Origin: Sphingomonas elodea ATCC 31461
GTDB lineage: Bacteria > Pseudomonadota > Alphaproteobacteria > Sphingomonadales > Sphingomonadaceae
DNA: 64,000 nucleotides
Assembly: GCF_000226955.1 (NCBI RefSeq)
Contig: NZ_AGFU01000005.1
Span: forward strand, 1 to 64,000
Direction: 5' to 3'
The notes beneath the pieces are model-generated. The model worked only from the letters and a program-made list of their open reading frames with translations, searched no databases and had not been told where the DNA came from. Both the position numbers and the translations under genes were made by a program. Positions 54,273 to 62,979 of the stretch are shown piece by piece. Numbering within the stretch: the first letter of the stretch is position 1; each line of letters opens with the position of its first letter.

Positions 54273-55598
54273 TCAGAACCCGCCGTGGAGCCGCAGCGCC
54301 AGCACATTGGCCGGGCCGCGATCGCGGTTGTAGCCGGGATTGGCGATGAACTGATAATCGAGCGTGACGTCGAAGCCCTTGCGCGGCTGCCAGTCATAAT
54401 AGGCCTCGGCGATCGCCTCGCTGCCCGGATGCGGCAGCTGTCCGTCACCGACGAGCACGCCGAGCCCGCCCGCATCGAGATAGCGCTGATGCGCGCGCGA
54501 GATGCCGTTGACGATGCCCACCAGCCCGATCCGATCGTTCGCCCGACCCCAGCCGGCGCCGCCGAGCGAGGCGCCGATTTGCGCGGTACGATCGATATCG
54601 GTGAAGTCATAGGGCTCGATCGACCCGTCGGCGAAGCCGGCGCGGGCGAACAGCCCGAGCGTCGAGCTTAGCGCCTGCTCGACATTCACGTCCGCGCCCA
54701 TCCGGCTGGTGCGCTGGCGGACCAGCGCGGTATCCGCCGCCTGGCCCTGCGCCGCGCCGAGCGCCAGCGCATCGTCGAACCGGCCGAAGCGGCCGCGATT
54801 GCGGAAGGCGGTGACGCGGATCGCCCCGGGCCGGCCGCCGAGCAGGTGGCGATGCTCGACTTCAAGATCGACCTGATATTGCCGCAGATCCCGCTCCAGC
54901 GTCTCGCCGTTGGGGACCTTGGAGAGGTTGAACAGCCCCGCCCGCCAGGTCCAGGTGCCCTGGTACCATTCGGCAGCCACCCCGGTCGTATAGCCCCAGG
55001 CGTCCGCGGCATAGTCGAAGCTGCCCGTATCCACCGCCGACCAGTTGAGGAAATCGCCGCGCGGATCATGCGCATAACGGTTCGTGTCGAACACGTCGCC
55101 GACGCCGAACTTGCCGAGCGTCAGCACCAGCCGGTTGGCGGTCTGGGTCCCGCCCAGCACGTTCATCGCCGGCGCCACCGCGCTGCACTCGCCGCCCAAC
55201 CCGATCGTCTGGCGGAAGAACGCCCGCTGGAGCCGCAGATAAGGCTCGTCCTTGCCGACCTTGTAGGCCTCGGCACTCGGGAAGCCCGCCACGCCCAGCG
55301 TGTTGGACAGGCCGAAGCCCTGGTCGATCTCCGGGTTCACCCACAGCTCGCCGCCCGCCCAGGGCCGCACCCCGGCATAGAGCGTCACGTCGATCGTCTC
55401 GCGCACCTGCTTCGGCGCCAGGCTGTTGGACCCACGATAGGGATCGGCGAAGCCGCCCACGCCTTGCACCACCATCGTCGCCTGGCCGTGCACCGCAAGC
55501 GGCTGCGGGTCTCCCGTATCCTGCGCCCGTGCCGCAACCGGCAACAGAAGGAGCAGCGCGGCCGCAGCGGCGGCCGACCTGGGAAAGGCGTGGACCAT
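54273..55598 (-). CDS. Carbohydrate-type porin (OprB-like outer-membrane protein)
   Basis: The 441-aa protein has a Sec signal peptide (AALLLLLPVAARAQ) and a beta-barrel body with aromatic-belt strands. Markers of the carbohydrate-selective porin family are HGQATMVVQGVGGFADPYRGSNSL, LTLGKFGVGDVFDTNRYAHDPRGDFLNW, and the end FDVTLDYQFIANPGYNRDRGPANVLALRLHGGF with terminal Phe. Family names suggest sugar uptake, but the only regulatory context is a metal-sensor gene divergent from it, whose operator lies 54 bases upstream of this start. Substrate is therefore open; metal or small-solute uptake is possible. Confidence 0.9.
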   Translation of the reverse strand: MVHAFPRSAAAAAALLLLLPVAARAQDTGDPQPLAVHGQATMVVQGVGGFADPYRGSNSLAPKQVRETIDVTLYAGVRPWAGGELWVNPEIDQGFGLSNTLGVAGFPSAEAYKVGKDEPYLRLQRAFFRQTIGLGGECSAVAPAMNVLGGTQTANRLVLTLGKFGVGDVFDTNRYAHDPRGDFLNWSAVDTGSFDYAADAWGYTTGVAAEWYQGTWTWRAGLFNLSKVPNGETLERDLRQYQVDLEVEHRHLLGGRPGAIRVTAFRNRGRFGRFDDALALGAAQGQAADTALVRQRTSRMGADVNVEQALSSTLGLFARAGFADGSIEPYDFTDIDRTAQIGASLGGAGWGRANDRIGLVGIVNGISRAHQRYLDAGGLGVLVGDGQLPHPGSEAIAEAYYDWQPRKGFDVTLDYQFIANPGYNRDRGPANVLALRLHGGF

Positions 55599-55651
55599 GA
55601 ACCTGCACCCCGAATTCCGGCGGACATCGCCGACTCGACGGCGGCGCCACT

Positions 55652-55668
55652 ATACCCTAGGGGGGTAT
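55652..55668. promoter_or_regulatory. CsoR/RcnR-family operator between porin and sensor genes
   Basis: ATACCCTAGGGGGGTAT is an inverted repeat ATACCC-N5-GGGTAT with a G/C tract, the form of known CsoR/RcnR/FrmR sites. It lies 27 bases before the sensor ATG and 54 bases before the porin ATG, so it could control both. Confidence 0.75.
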
Positions 55669-55694
55669 CAGGCAAGCGAAACGGAAGGACGACG

Positions 55695-55973
55695 ATGGGC
55701 CATGTCGCGCGCGAGAAGCAGAAGCTGCTCAACCGATTGAAAAGGCTGCGCGGCCAGATCGAGGCGATCGAGCGCGCGGTGGATGCCGATGCCGAATGCG
55801 CGCGCGTGCTGCAGCAGGCGACCGCGTGCCGGGGCGCGCTCAACGGCTTCATCGCCGAGGTAATCGAGGACCATATCCGCGAGCACATGCTGGAACCCGA
55901 TGCCCCGCCGGACGATCCCAAGGTGCAGGCGGCCGAGGAACTGGTCGCGATCGTCCATAGCTACCTCACCTGA
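55695..55973 (+). CDS. RcnR/FrmR-type metal- or formaldehyde-sensing repressor
   Basis: The 92-aa all-helical repressor (DUF156 family) has the fingerprint His3, Cys35, His60 and His64, the set that binds Ni(II)/Co(II) in E. coli RcnR; FrmR-type sensors lack the last His. An extra Cys lies in QQATACRGAL (residue 45). The sequence REKQKLLNRLKRLRGQIEAIERAV is the DNA-binding helical region. It probably represses itself and perhaps the divergent porin through the palindrome at 55652. No metal exporter gene is adjacent. Formaldehyde or copper sensing is less likely but not excluded. Confidence 0.9.
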   Translation: MGHVAREKQKLLNRLKRLRGQIEAIERAVDADAECARVLQQATACRGALNGFIAEVIEDHIREHMLEPDAPPDDPKVQAAEELVAIVHSYLT

Positions 55974-55986
55974 GCGGAGCCGCGCC

Positions 55987-56790
55987 ATGCAGACCAGCCT
56001 CGCCGACCGCGCCGCAGCGCTGCTGGGCACGCCCGTCTCCGCTGCGGCAGCGCTTTCCGGTGGGGACCTTTCCGCCGTCCATCGGTTGCGGCTGGCGGAC
56101 GGCGGCAGCGCGATCGCCAAGCAGGGGCCACTGGTCTCCGTCGAGGCCGACATGCTCGCCGCCATCGCCGCGAGCGGGGCACCGGCACCCGCCGTGCTCG
56201 GAGTCGGCGAAGACCTGCTGCTGATCGAGGAAATGCCGAATGACGGCCATCTCGCCACCAGCTGGGACAGTCTGGCGACGACGCTGCGCACCCTCCACGC
56301 GGCCACCGGACAAGGCTATGGCTGGCACGCCGATTACGCCTTCGGGCGCGTCGCCATCCCCAACGGGACGAACCGCGACTGGCCGGGCTTCTGGGCCGAT
56401 AGGCGCCTGCGCTGTCACCTGCCCCATCTGCCTGCGCCCCTCGCGCGTCGGCTGGAGCGACTCGCCGATCGCATGCCCGATCTCTTGCCTGCAAATCCCG
56501 CCCCGGCACTGCTGCACGGCGACTTGTGGGGCGGCAACATCCTGGTGGCGGCTGGCCGCGTCACCGCGCTGATCGACCCGGCCTGCTATCATGGCGACCG
56601 CGAGGTTGACGCTGCGATGCTGACGCTGTTCGACGCGCCGCCGGCCCGCTTCTTCGACGCGCTGGCGCTGCCGCCCGGCTGGCAGGCGCGGCAGCCGATC
56701 TACCGGCTATGGCCGCTGCTCGTGCACCTGCGGCTGTTCGGCAGCAGCTATGCCGGCGCGGTGGAGGCGGCGCTGGCGCCGGTGGAATAG
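55987..56790 (+). CDS. Fructosamine/ketosamine kinase family protein
   Basis: The 267-aa kinase-fold protein has LSGGDLSAVHRLRLADG (nucleotide loop), LLLIEEMPNDG (hinge), the catalytic loop ALLHGDLWGGNILV and the metal-binding IDPACYHGDREVDAAMLTLF, all of the fructosamine-kinase family. It would phosphorylate sugar-amine adducts (deglycation), or another small substrate. It follows the metal sensor by 13 bases and may be co-transcribed with it. It ends one base from the convergent amidotransferase stop. Confidence 0.9.
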   Translation: MQTSLADRAAALLGTPVSAAAALSGGDLSAVHRLRLADGGSAIAKQGPLVSVEADMLAAIAASGAPAPAVLGVGEDLLLIEEMPNDGHLATSWDSLATTLRTLHAATGQGYGWHADYAFGRVAIPNGTNRDWPGFWADRRLRCHLPHLPAPLARRLERLADRMPDLLPANPAPALLHGDLWGGNILVAAGRVTALIDPACYHGDREVDAAMLTLFDAPPARFFDALALPPGWQARQPIYRLWPLLVHLRLFGSSYAGAVEAALAPVE

Positions 56791-56791
56791 C

Positions 56792-58684
56792 TCAGCCGAA
56801 CAGTCGCGCCAGGCTGCGCTCCAGCATCACCAGCTGCCACAAAGTCCTGCCATGCTCGGCGCGGCCGGCGCGATGGTCCTCGGCGAGCCGAGCGATGGTG
56901 CGCGGTTCGAACCAGCCGCTCTGGAGAAGGAGCGGCGACTTCGCCAGGGCCGCGGCCTCGTCGGCAAGCGCATGGCGGAACCAGCCGCTGATCGGGGTGA
57001 CGAACCCCATCTTCGGCCGATACAGGATCTCGCGCGGCAGCCAGGGCTCCAGCGCCTTCTTCATCAGCCACTTGCCCTGCCCGCCGCGCAGGCGGAGCGA
57101 GGGCGGCAGGGACGCTTCGAACTCTACCAGCCGGTGGTCGAGCAGCGGCTCGCGCGCCTCCAGCCCCACAGCCATGCTGGTGCGGTCCACCTTGGTGAGG
57201 ATGTCGCCGGGCAGCCAGTGCCGGATATCGGCATATTGCGCGCGGTCGAGCGCGTCGCGCGCCGGCGCCGCCCGCATCGTCTCGACATAGCGCACCTCCG
57301 CCCGATGCCCGTCCAGGGCCGCACGCGCGGTGGCACTGTAGAGCTGGTTGCGCAGCGCGGGCGTGGTGACGCCGACGGCCTTGGCATAGGCCTCGGCGCC
57401 GTCCTCGGCGAGCGCAAGCAGCGTCGTCTTGGCGCGAAACGGACGCGGCGCCCAGTCCGCCTTCGGGTAGAGCGCCCCCAGCCGCCCGAACATGCGCGTC
57501 CGCAGGTCGGGCGAGAACAGACCGCGCACCCGCTCTTCCGCCGCGAAGAAGCGATGGCGGCGATAGCCGGCCAGCGCCTCGTCCGCCCCGTCCCCGGAGA
57601 GAGCGACGGTCACGCTTTCGCGGGCGAGCTGGCAGACGCGGTAGGTCGGCAGCGCCGAGGCATCGGCGAAGGGTTCGTCGAAAGCGGCGACCAGCGTGTC
57701 GATCAGGCCGTAATCCTCGGGCCCGACGGTACGGGTGCGGTGGCTGGTGGCGAAGCGTTCGGCGACCTTGGCGGCATGGGCGGTCTCGTCCAGCCCGGCC
57801 TCGTCGAAGCCGATGGTACAGGTCTTCACCGCCGTCTTGCTGCGCTCGGCCATCAGCGCGACCACCGCCGAGCTGTCGACCCCGCCGGAGAGGAACGCGC
57901 CCAGCGGCACGTCCGCGACCATCCGCGAGCGGACCGCGGTGCGCATCCGCTCGATCAGTTCGGCCTGGAGATCGCGGTTGCTGCCGGTCGCACGCTTCGT
58001 GAAGTCGATGTCCCACCAGCGAACCGGCTGCGGCACCGGACGCCCGCGCTGCAGCAGCAGGAAATGCCCTGCCGGCAGTTTCTGCACGCCCGCGACGATG
58101 CAGGCGTCGTCGGGCACATAGCCGAGCCCCAGATAATCCTCCACCGCGCGGAAATCGGCGGCGCGACGAAGCAGCGGGTGGGCGAGCAAGCTCTTCAGCT
58201 CCGAGGCGAAGGCGATCGCCCCGTCGGCCAGTTCAGCATAATGGAGCGGCTTCACCCCGAAGCGATCGCGTGCGAGGAACAGGCTCTGCCGCTCGGCGTC
58301 GTACAGCGCGAAGGCGAACATGCCGTTCAGTCGGGCGAGCAGGTCCGGCCCCCAGGCGCGCCAGCCATGGAGCAGCACTTCGGTATCGCTGTCGGTCAGA
58401 AAGCGGGCGCCCAGCGTCTCCAGCTCGGCGCGGATTTCGCGGAAATTGTAGATTTCGCCGTTGAAGGTGACGGCAAGGCTCTGGTCGGGCAGCGCCATCG
58501 GCTGCACGCCGCCTTCGAGGTCGATGATCGCCAGCCGACGATGGCCAAGGCCCACGCCGGCCACGCACCACACGCCCGAGCCGTCCGGCCCGCGATGCGC
58601 CTGCGCGTCGCTCATCGCCACGATTCGGGCGGGATCGATCGGCTTGGGGAGGCCAGGATGGAACAGGCCGGCGATACCGCACAT
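56792..58684 (-). CDS. Asparagine synthase-like amidotransferase, XrtA/exopolysaccharide type
   Basis: The 630-aa protein has an N-terminal glutaminase domain (Cys2 in MCGIAGLF; RGPDGSG; FNGEIYNFREIR) and a C-terminal synthase domain with the PP-loop FLSGGVDSSAVVALM and ALSGDGADEALAGYRRH. It is of the length and type associated with XrtA/PEP-CTERM loci, where it probably amidates a sugar or aminoacyl group rather than aspartate. It is the last gene of the minus-strand cluster, 112 bases after the glycosyltransferase. The MCG start at 58684 is required because Cys2 is the nucleophile. Confidence 0.93.
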   Translation of the reverse strand: MCGIAGLFHPGLPKPIDPARIVAMSDAQAHRGPDGSGVWCVAGVGLGHRRLAIIDLEGGVQPMALPDQSLAVTFNGEIYNFREIRAELETLGARFLTDSDTEVLLHGWRAWGPDLLARLNGMFAFALYDAERQSLFLARDRFGVKPLHYAELADGAIAFASELKSLLAHPLLRRAADFRAVEDYLGLGYVPDDACIVAGVQKLPAGHFLLLQRGRPVPQPVRWWDIDFTKRATGSNRDLQAELIERMRTAVRSRMVADVPLGAFLSGGVDSSAVVALMAERSKTAVKTCTIGFDEAGLDETAHAAKVAERFATSHRTRTVGPEDYGLIDTLVAAFDEPFADASALPTYRVCQLARESVTVALSGDGADEALAGYRRHRFFAAEERVRGLFSPDLRTRMFGRLGALYPKADWAPRPFRAKTTLLALAEDGAEAYAKAVGVTTPALRNQLYSATARAALDGHRAEVRYVETMRAAPARDALDRAQYADIRHWLPGDILTKVDRTSMAVGLEAREPLLDHRLVEFEASLPPSLRLRGGQGKWLMKKALEPWLPREILYRPKMGFVTPISGWFRHALADEAAALAKSPLLLQSGWFEPRTIARLAEDHRAGRAEHGRTLWQLVMLERSLARLFG

Positions 58685-58796
58685 CAGCCGAGGCTCCCGC
58701 GATCGCGCTTCCGCACCCTGTTCCCGTTTCTCATCCGCATGGTCGCGGGCGGGTACCAAGCATGGCGGCCGCGCGCTACCCCGGCACTGCAACGCC

Positions 58797-59981
58797 TCAT
58801 GCCGACCCGGCCAGCAGCGCGTCAAGCGGGGCAAGTCGCGCGTCCCAGCTGTACCGGGCGATCACCCGCGCGCGGCCGGCGGCGCCCAGGGCAGCGGCGA
58901 TCTCGGGCTCCGCCAGCAGGCTCAGCACGGCATCGCCGAACAGGTCCGCACCGTCTGCGATGCGCAGCGTGCCGGCATGGTCGATCCCCTCCGCCGCGGC
59001 GGGCGAGGCGACCACCGCCTTGGCCATCGCCATGCCCTCCAGCACCTTGTTCTGGATGCCGCGCGCCAGCTGGAGCGGCGCCACGACAAGCGCGGCGGCG
59101 GCAAGCCAGTCGCGCACATCGGGCACGGTGCCGGTGACGAGGATGCCGGGCCGCTGCGCCAGCGCCCGCACGGCCGGAGTAGGCGCGCGCCCGACGATCG
59201 CGAAGCGGGCGGTGGGATGCGATCGGCGCACCCGGGGGAACACGGCATCGGCGAACCAGATCACCGCGTCGATATTGGGCCGATAATCCATCTGCCCGGT
59301 AAAGACGAGCAGCGGCCCCTCCCCCAGCACGGCCGGATAGCGCCGGCCGGGATCATAATGGCCGGTGTCGATGCCGTTCTCGATCGCATGCACCCGCGGA
59401 GCGCCCGTGCGCTCGCGAAACAGCGCCGCCTCGGCATCGCTGACGAAGAGGCTCGCGTCCACCCCGCACGCGACCCGATGTTCGTGCGCCTGAAGAAGCG
59501 CGGCCTCGCGCCGATGCACCCAAGCCATCGGCCCGCGCCCGGCTTCGGCATAGGCGGCGAACTTGGCCGAATCCATGTCGACAAAGTCCATGATCACCCG
59601 CTGGTGCGGCCTGGGCGGCAGATACTGGGCCATCTGGCTGGAAAAGACGAAGATCGTCTCGATCGGCCGCTCCGTCAGCAGGCGACGTACGGCCTGCCGC
59701 ATCTCGGCATCGGCGAAGGCGACCAGCGACACCGGCCGGCATTGCAGCACCGCGCGCAGCCCGGTGAGGACGTTGGGCGGCGACCGCCAGAAAATCTCGC
59801 GACTGGCCGTATAGGGGGCGAGCCCGCCCTTGCGCTGCAGGTCGTCCTCGTCATCGGCGAACCCGATGAGGTGAACGCGGTGGTCGCGCGCCAGATGGCG
59901 CAGCAGATGATAGGCGCGGATCTTGTCGCCCCGATCCGGTGGATAGGGGATGCGGTGAGCCAGAAACAGGAGTTCGCCCAT
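58797..59981 (-). CDS. Glycosyltransferase, XrtA/PEP-CTERM-associated (TIGR03087 type)
   Basis: The 394-aa GT-B enzyme has the N-terminal LFLAHRIPYPPDRGDKIRAYHLLRHLA typical of this family, then HAIENGIDTGHYDPGR, LLVFTGQMDYRPNIDAVIWF and the C-terminal nucleotide-binding APLQLARGIQNKVLEGMAMAKAVVASPAAAEGI with the conserved Glu. It probably adds a sugar to the lipid-linked exopolysaccharide repeat. The ATG at 59981 overlaps the stop of the FemAB-like gene by one base, so the longer frame to 60047 is not used. Confidence 0.92.
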   Translation of the reverse strand: MGELLFLAHRIPYPPDRGDKIRAYHLLRHLARDHRVHLIGFADDEDDLQRKGGLAPYTASREIFWRSPPNVLTGLRAVLQCRPVSLVAFADAEMRQAVRRLLTERPIETIFVFSSQMAQYLPPRPHQRVIMDFVDMDSAKFAAYAEAGRGPMAWVHRREAALLQAHEHRVACGVDASLFVSDAEAALFRERTGAPRVHAIENGIDTGHYDPGRRYPAVLGEGPLLVFTGQMDYRPNIDAVIWFADAVFPRVRRSHPTARFAIVGRAPTPAVRALAQRPGILVTGTVPDVRDWLAAAALVVAPLQLARGIQNKVLEGMAMAKAVVASPAAAEGIDHAGTLRIADGADLFGDAVLSLLAEPEIAAALGAAGRARVIARYSWDARLAPLDALLAGSA

Positions 59982-61033
59982 CAGCCGAGCCCCCGCGCGA
60001 TGATCGGCCCGACCCGATTCGCCGCCCAGAGCGGCAGCCGCTTCCACGCCGCGATCTGCAGCCGGTATTTGGGATCGAGCGGGTTGATGCTGCGCGGCGC
60101 GGCGCCCTCGGCATGGCGGGAGTAATAGACCATAGGCTCGGCCACAAAGCCCCAGTTCTTCTTGAACGCCGCCGCACCCGTGCCGAGCTTGGAGCGGCCG
60201 AAATCGAAGCGGGTGCAGCCACGCGCACGGGCATGCGCCATCAGCGCGAAGTACATCCGGTCATTGGCCCGCAGCCCCCGCGCCGCATCGGTGCCGCCAC
60301 CCCAATAAGGATAGACGGTCCCGCGCCAGTAGAGGCTGAGCACGCTCGCCACCGCCGCGCCCTGGTACCGCACAGTGAGGATATCCGCCTCCGGCCCGAA
60401 GGCCTCCAGTACCGCCGAAAACAGCGTCGCCGGGAAGACGGGCGTGCCGAGGTTGCGGACGCTTTCGCCATAGACGGCGCGATGCGCCCGGCGCATTGCG
60501 GCATCGCTGCCGGTCTCGATCGCGAGGTCCGCGGCCAGCGCCTTGCGGAGTTCGGCCCGCTGCTTGCGGGGCACGGCCTGCAGCTCCGCCGCATCGTCGG
60601 CCGCAAGCGCGCGGGCGAACCCCACATAGGTGGTATCATCGCGGTGCCAGCCCTCGCCCGGGCTCGGACCGCCGCGCAGGTCCAGACTGGGGCAGCGGAG
60701 CCGGACGGCGAGATCCCAGGCCGCCTCCGCCAGCGGGGCAACCACCGCCGCACTGCCGGCAAGGATACCCCCGCCGACGCCGAACCCTGCCGAGACGAGC
60801 GCGCGGCCAAACAGCGGCGACGCGATTTCGGTGAGCGGCAGCACCCCGGCGATCGCGCCATCGGCCGTCTCGGCCACCAGATACCGGCTGGTCTGCCGGC
60901 ATCCCCGCGCCACCGCGATGCTCCATTCGGGCAAGTGAAACGGCGTGGCGTCCGGTTGCGCGTCGATCCAGGCACGCAGGCGGGCCTGTTCGCGCAGATC
61001 GGAGAGGTCGGCGGGCCGGATGGCGACGCTCAT
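59981..61033 (-). CDS. FemAB-like GNAT protein of the XrtA system
   Basis: The 350-aa protein has the double-GNAT FemAB fold. The C-terminal LYWRGTVYPYWGGGTDAARGLRANDRMYFALMAHARARGCTRFDFGRSKLGTGAAAFKKNWGF matches the FemAB-related protein family found in PEP-CTERM/XrtA exopolysaccharide loci. FemAB proteins transfer amino acids from aminoacyl-tRNA; here it may modify the polysaccharide. It overlaps its upstream neighbour by four bases and the downstream glycosyltransferase by one. Confidence 0.92.
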   Translation of the reverse strand: MSVAIRPADLSDLREQARLRAWIDAQPDATPFHLPEWSIAVARGCRQTSRYLVAETADGAIAGVLPLTEIASPLFGRALVSAGFGVGGGILAGSAAVVAPLAEAAWDLAVRLRCPSLDLRGGPSPGEGWHRDDTTYVGFARALAADDAAELQAVPRKQRAELRKALAADLAIETGSDAAMRRAHRAVYGESVRNLGTPVFPATLFSAVLEAFGPEADILTVRYQGAAVASVLSLYWRGTVYPYWGGGTDAARGLRANDRMYFALMAHARARGCTRFDFGRSKLGTGAAAFKKNWGFVAEPMVYYSRHAEGAAPRSINPLDPKYRLQIAAWKRLPLWAANRVGPIIARGLG

Positions 61034-61875
61034 GCCAGCCGCTCCGCCGCGTGCGCGGCCACGGCGTCGACCCGGCCCCAGTCATGCGCCGCGATCAGCG
61101 TTCGCAATTTGCCCGCCATCGCCCCCAGCCGGGCATAGTGCCGCAGCCGCGACTTGAGCGGCGCGTTCCGGACACGCGGCTGGCCGGGATCGATTTCCCA
61201 GGGATGGAAATAGAAGATGCCCGCCTCGCCGCCCGCATTGGCCGCGCGGATCGCACGATCGGTCACGCCCTGCGGCAGCAGCCGGAAGAAGCCGCCGCCG
61301 GCGGTCACCTCGCGGCCGAGCACCCGCGCGATGGTGATCGGCAGCTCGATCAGCCCGGCATCGGGCAGCGGCCGGAACGGCACGCGCGCGGCATCGGGCC
61401 AGCCATAATGGTCATGCGCGATCGGCGCGATGCTGGAGGAATAGGCATAGCCCGCCTCCGCCAGCACGGCGTGCGCCCAGGGAGTCCGGCGGTCGATCGA
61501 GAAACTCGGCGCGCGATAACCGTTCACCGCCACGCCCGCGGCATCCTCCAGCGCGGCGCGCGCGCGGGCGAGATCCTCGCGGAAGCCGTTGGGGGTCAGC
61601 GTGAAAACGCGGGCATGGTCCCAGCCATGGCTGGCGACCTCATGCCCCGCCTCGGCGATGCGGCGGATCAGCGCCGGATGCCGCGCCGCCACCCAGCCCA
61701 GCGTAAAGAAGGTGCCCTGCACCCCGCCTTGTGCGAACAGATCCAGCACCCGATCGGTATTGGCCTCGACGCGGCGCGCCAGCCCGTCCCAATCCTCGCG
61801 TCGGATGGTGGTCTCGAAGGCGCCGACCTGGAACCAGTCCTCGACGTCGACCGACAGGCCGTTGCGCACCGGCAT
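61030..61875 (-). CDS. Polysaccharide deacetylase, XrtA-associated
   Basis: The 281-aa NodB-fold enzyme has the metal motif in LSVDVEDWFQ (Asp) and the H-x3-H in EVASHGWDHARVF, with the conserved ARG-like PSFSIDRRTPWAHAVLAEAGYAYSSS and the His motif IFYFHPWEIDPGQPR. The last block is characteristic of the family linked to XrtA loci. It probably removes acetyl groups from the exopolysaccharide. No signal peptide is seen. It starts three bases after the ATPase gene stop. Confidence 0.93.
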   Translation of the reverse strand: MPVRNGLSVDVEDWFQVGAFETTIRREDWDGLARRVEANTDRVLDLFAQGGVQGTFFTLGWVAARHPALIRRIAEAGHEVASHGWDHARVFTLTPNGFREDLARARAALEDAAGVAVNGYRAPSFSIDRRTPWAHAVLAEAGYAYSSSIAPIAHDHYGWPDAARVPFRPLPDAGLIELPITIARVLGREVTAGGGFFRLLPQGVTDRAIRAANAGGEAGIFYFHPWEIDPGQPRVRNAPLKSRLRHYARLGAMAGKLRTLIAAHDWGRVDAVAAHAAERLA

Positions 61876-61878
61876 CGC

Positions 61879-62943
61879 TCAGGCCACGTTGCCGCGAAGG
61901 CGATCGAGGTCGATGCTGCTGCGCCCGGCATCGGTTTCCGCCCAATCGACCAGCAGCGACAGCACCCGCCGGAGCGCCTCGGCCTGGCTGGCCACCTGCG
62001 CTTCCAGCTCGGCGACGCGCCGCTCCAGCGCCTGCGTGTCGCCCGCTGCCGCTTGCGCCGCGTGCCGTTCGGCAAGCCGGCCCGGGCGTGCGGGTTCCGG
62101 CTCGGCGGCAGGCTCGGCCACCGGCTCGATCTGCTGTTCCTGTTCGATGTCCTCGATCACCGCCGCGACATCGGGACCGCCGAAATTCTCGATCTGCTCG
62201 ACCGCGCCGTAGAGCAGCACCCGGCTGGCCAGCTGGTTCAGCCGGCGCGGGATGCCGCCCGACCAGCGGTGCATCGTCGCCAGCGCCTCGGCGGTGAAGC
62301 GCGGGCGGCCCTGCCAGCCGACGCAGGTGAGCCGGTGGAGCAGATAGGCTTCCACCTCCTCCACCTCCATCGGGGCGAGGTGGTGCATGGCGATCACCCG
62401 CTGGCGAAGCTGCTCGAAGGCGGGCTGCTGCAGTACCAGGCGGAACTCGGGCTGGCCGAGCAGGAAGATCTGCAGCAGCGGATAGCCGCCGGCCTGGAAG
62501 TTGGAGAGCATGCGCAGCTCGTCGAGGCTCTCGCCCGGCAGCGCCTGCGCCTCGTCAACCACCAGCAACGTGCGGCGGGCCGCGCGCGCGATGGCGTGCA
62601 GTCCCTGCTCGATCGCCGAGAGCAGTGCTGCCTTGGACACGCCGTCGCCCGACAGTCCAAGCCCCTGCGCGACCAATCGGAGCAGGTCGTCCGCGCGCAG
62701 ATGGGTGGAGACGATCTTGACGACGTTCAGCCTATCGTCATCCAGCTCGGCGAGCAGATGGCCCATCAGCGTGGTCTTGCCCGCACCGGGATCGCCGGTG
62801 ATGACCACAAAGCCCTCGCCCTGGCTGAGGCCATAGCCGAGATAGGCCATCGCCTTGCCGTGCGTCGCGGTATCGAACCAGAATCGCGGATCGGGGGTCA
62901 GCTGAAACGGCCGGCCGCTCAGTCCGTAGTGATCGTCCATCAT
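61879..62943 (-). CDS. ExeA-like ATPase, XrtA/PEP-CTERM-associated
   Basis: The 354-aa AAA ATPase has Walker A GDPGAGKTTLMGHLL (about 50-64) and Walker B LLVVDEAQ (about 125-132), then SNFQAGGYPLLQIFLLGQPEF, the usual ExeA-type arrangement. A Glu-rich linker and a coiled-coil C-terminus (about 300-340, LERRVAELEAQVASQAEALRRVLSLL) follow. Proteins of this type accompany TIGR03016-like outer-membrane proteins in XrtA loci. Two adjacent ATGs (62943, 62940) are possible starts. It begins 36 bases after the stop of the barrel gene. Confidence 0.92.
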   Translation of the reverse strand: MMDDHYGLSGRPFQLTPDPRFWFDTATHGKAMAYLGYGLSQGEGFVVITGDPGAGKTTLMGHLLAELDDDRLNVVKIVSTHLRADDLLRLVAQGLGLSGDGVSKAALLSAIEQGLHAIARAARRTLLVVDEAQALPGESLDELRMLSNFQAGGYPLLQIFLLGQPEFRLVLQQPAFEQLRQRVIAMHHLAPMEVEEVEAYLLHRLTCVGWQGRPRFTAEALATMHRWSGGIPRRLNQLASRVLLYGAVEQIENFGGPDVAAVIEDIEQEQQIEPVAEPAAEPEPARPGRLAERHAAQAAAGDTQALERRVAELEAQVASQAEALRRVLSLLVDWAETDAGRSSIDLDRLRGNVA

Positions 62944-62979
62944 CGTTTCCGTCTCCGGAGCGGCGCCGCTCCCTCCATT

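Noticed and set aside
54273-56790. Nickel/cobalt efflux locus
   Set aside because: Only the RcnR-like sensor supports it. No RcnA, CzcA or P-type ATPase is present.
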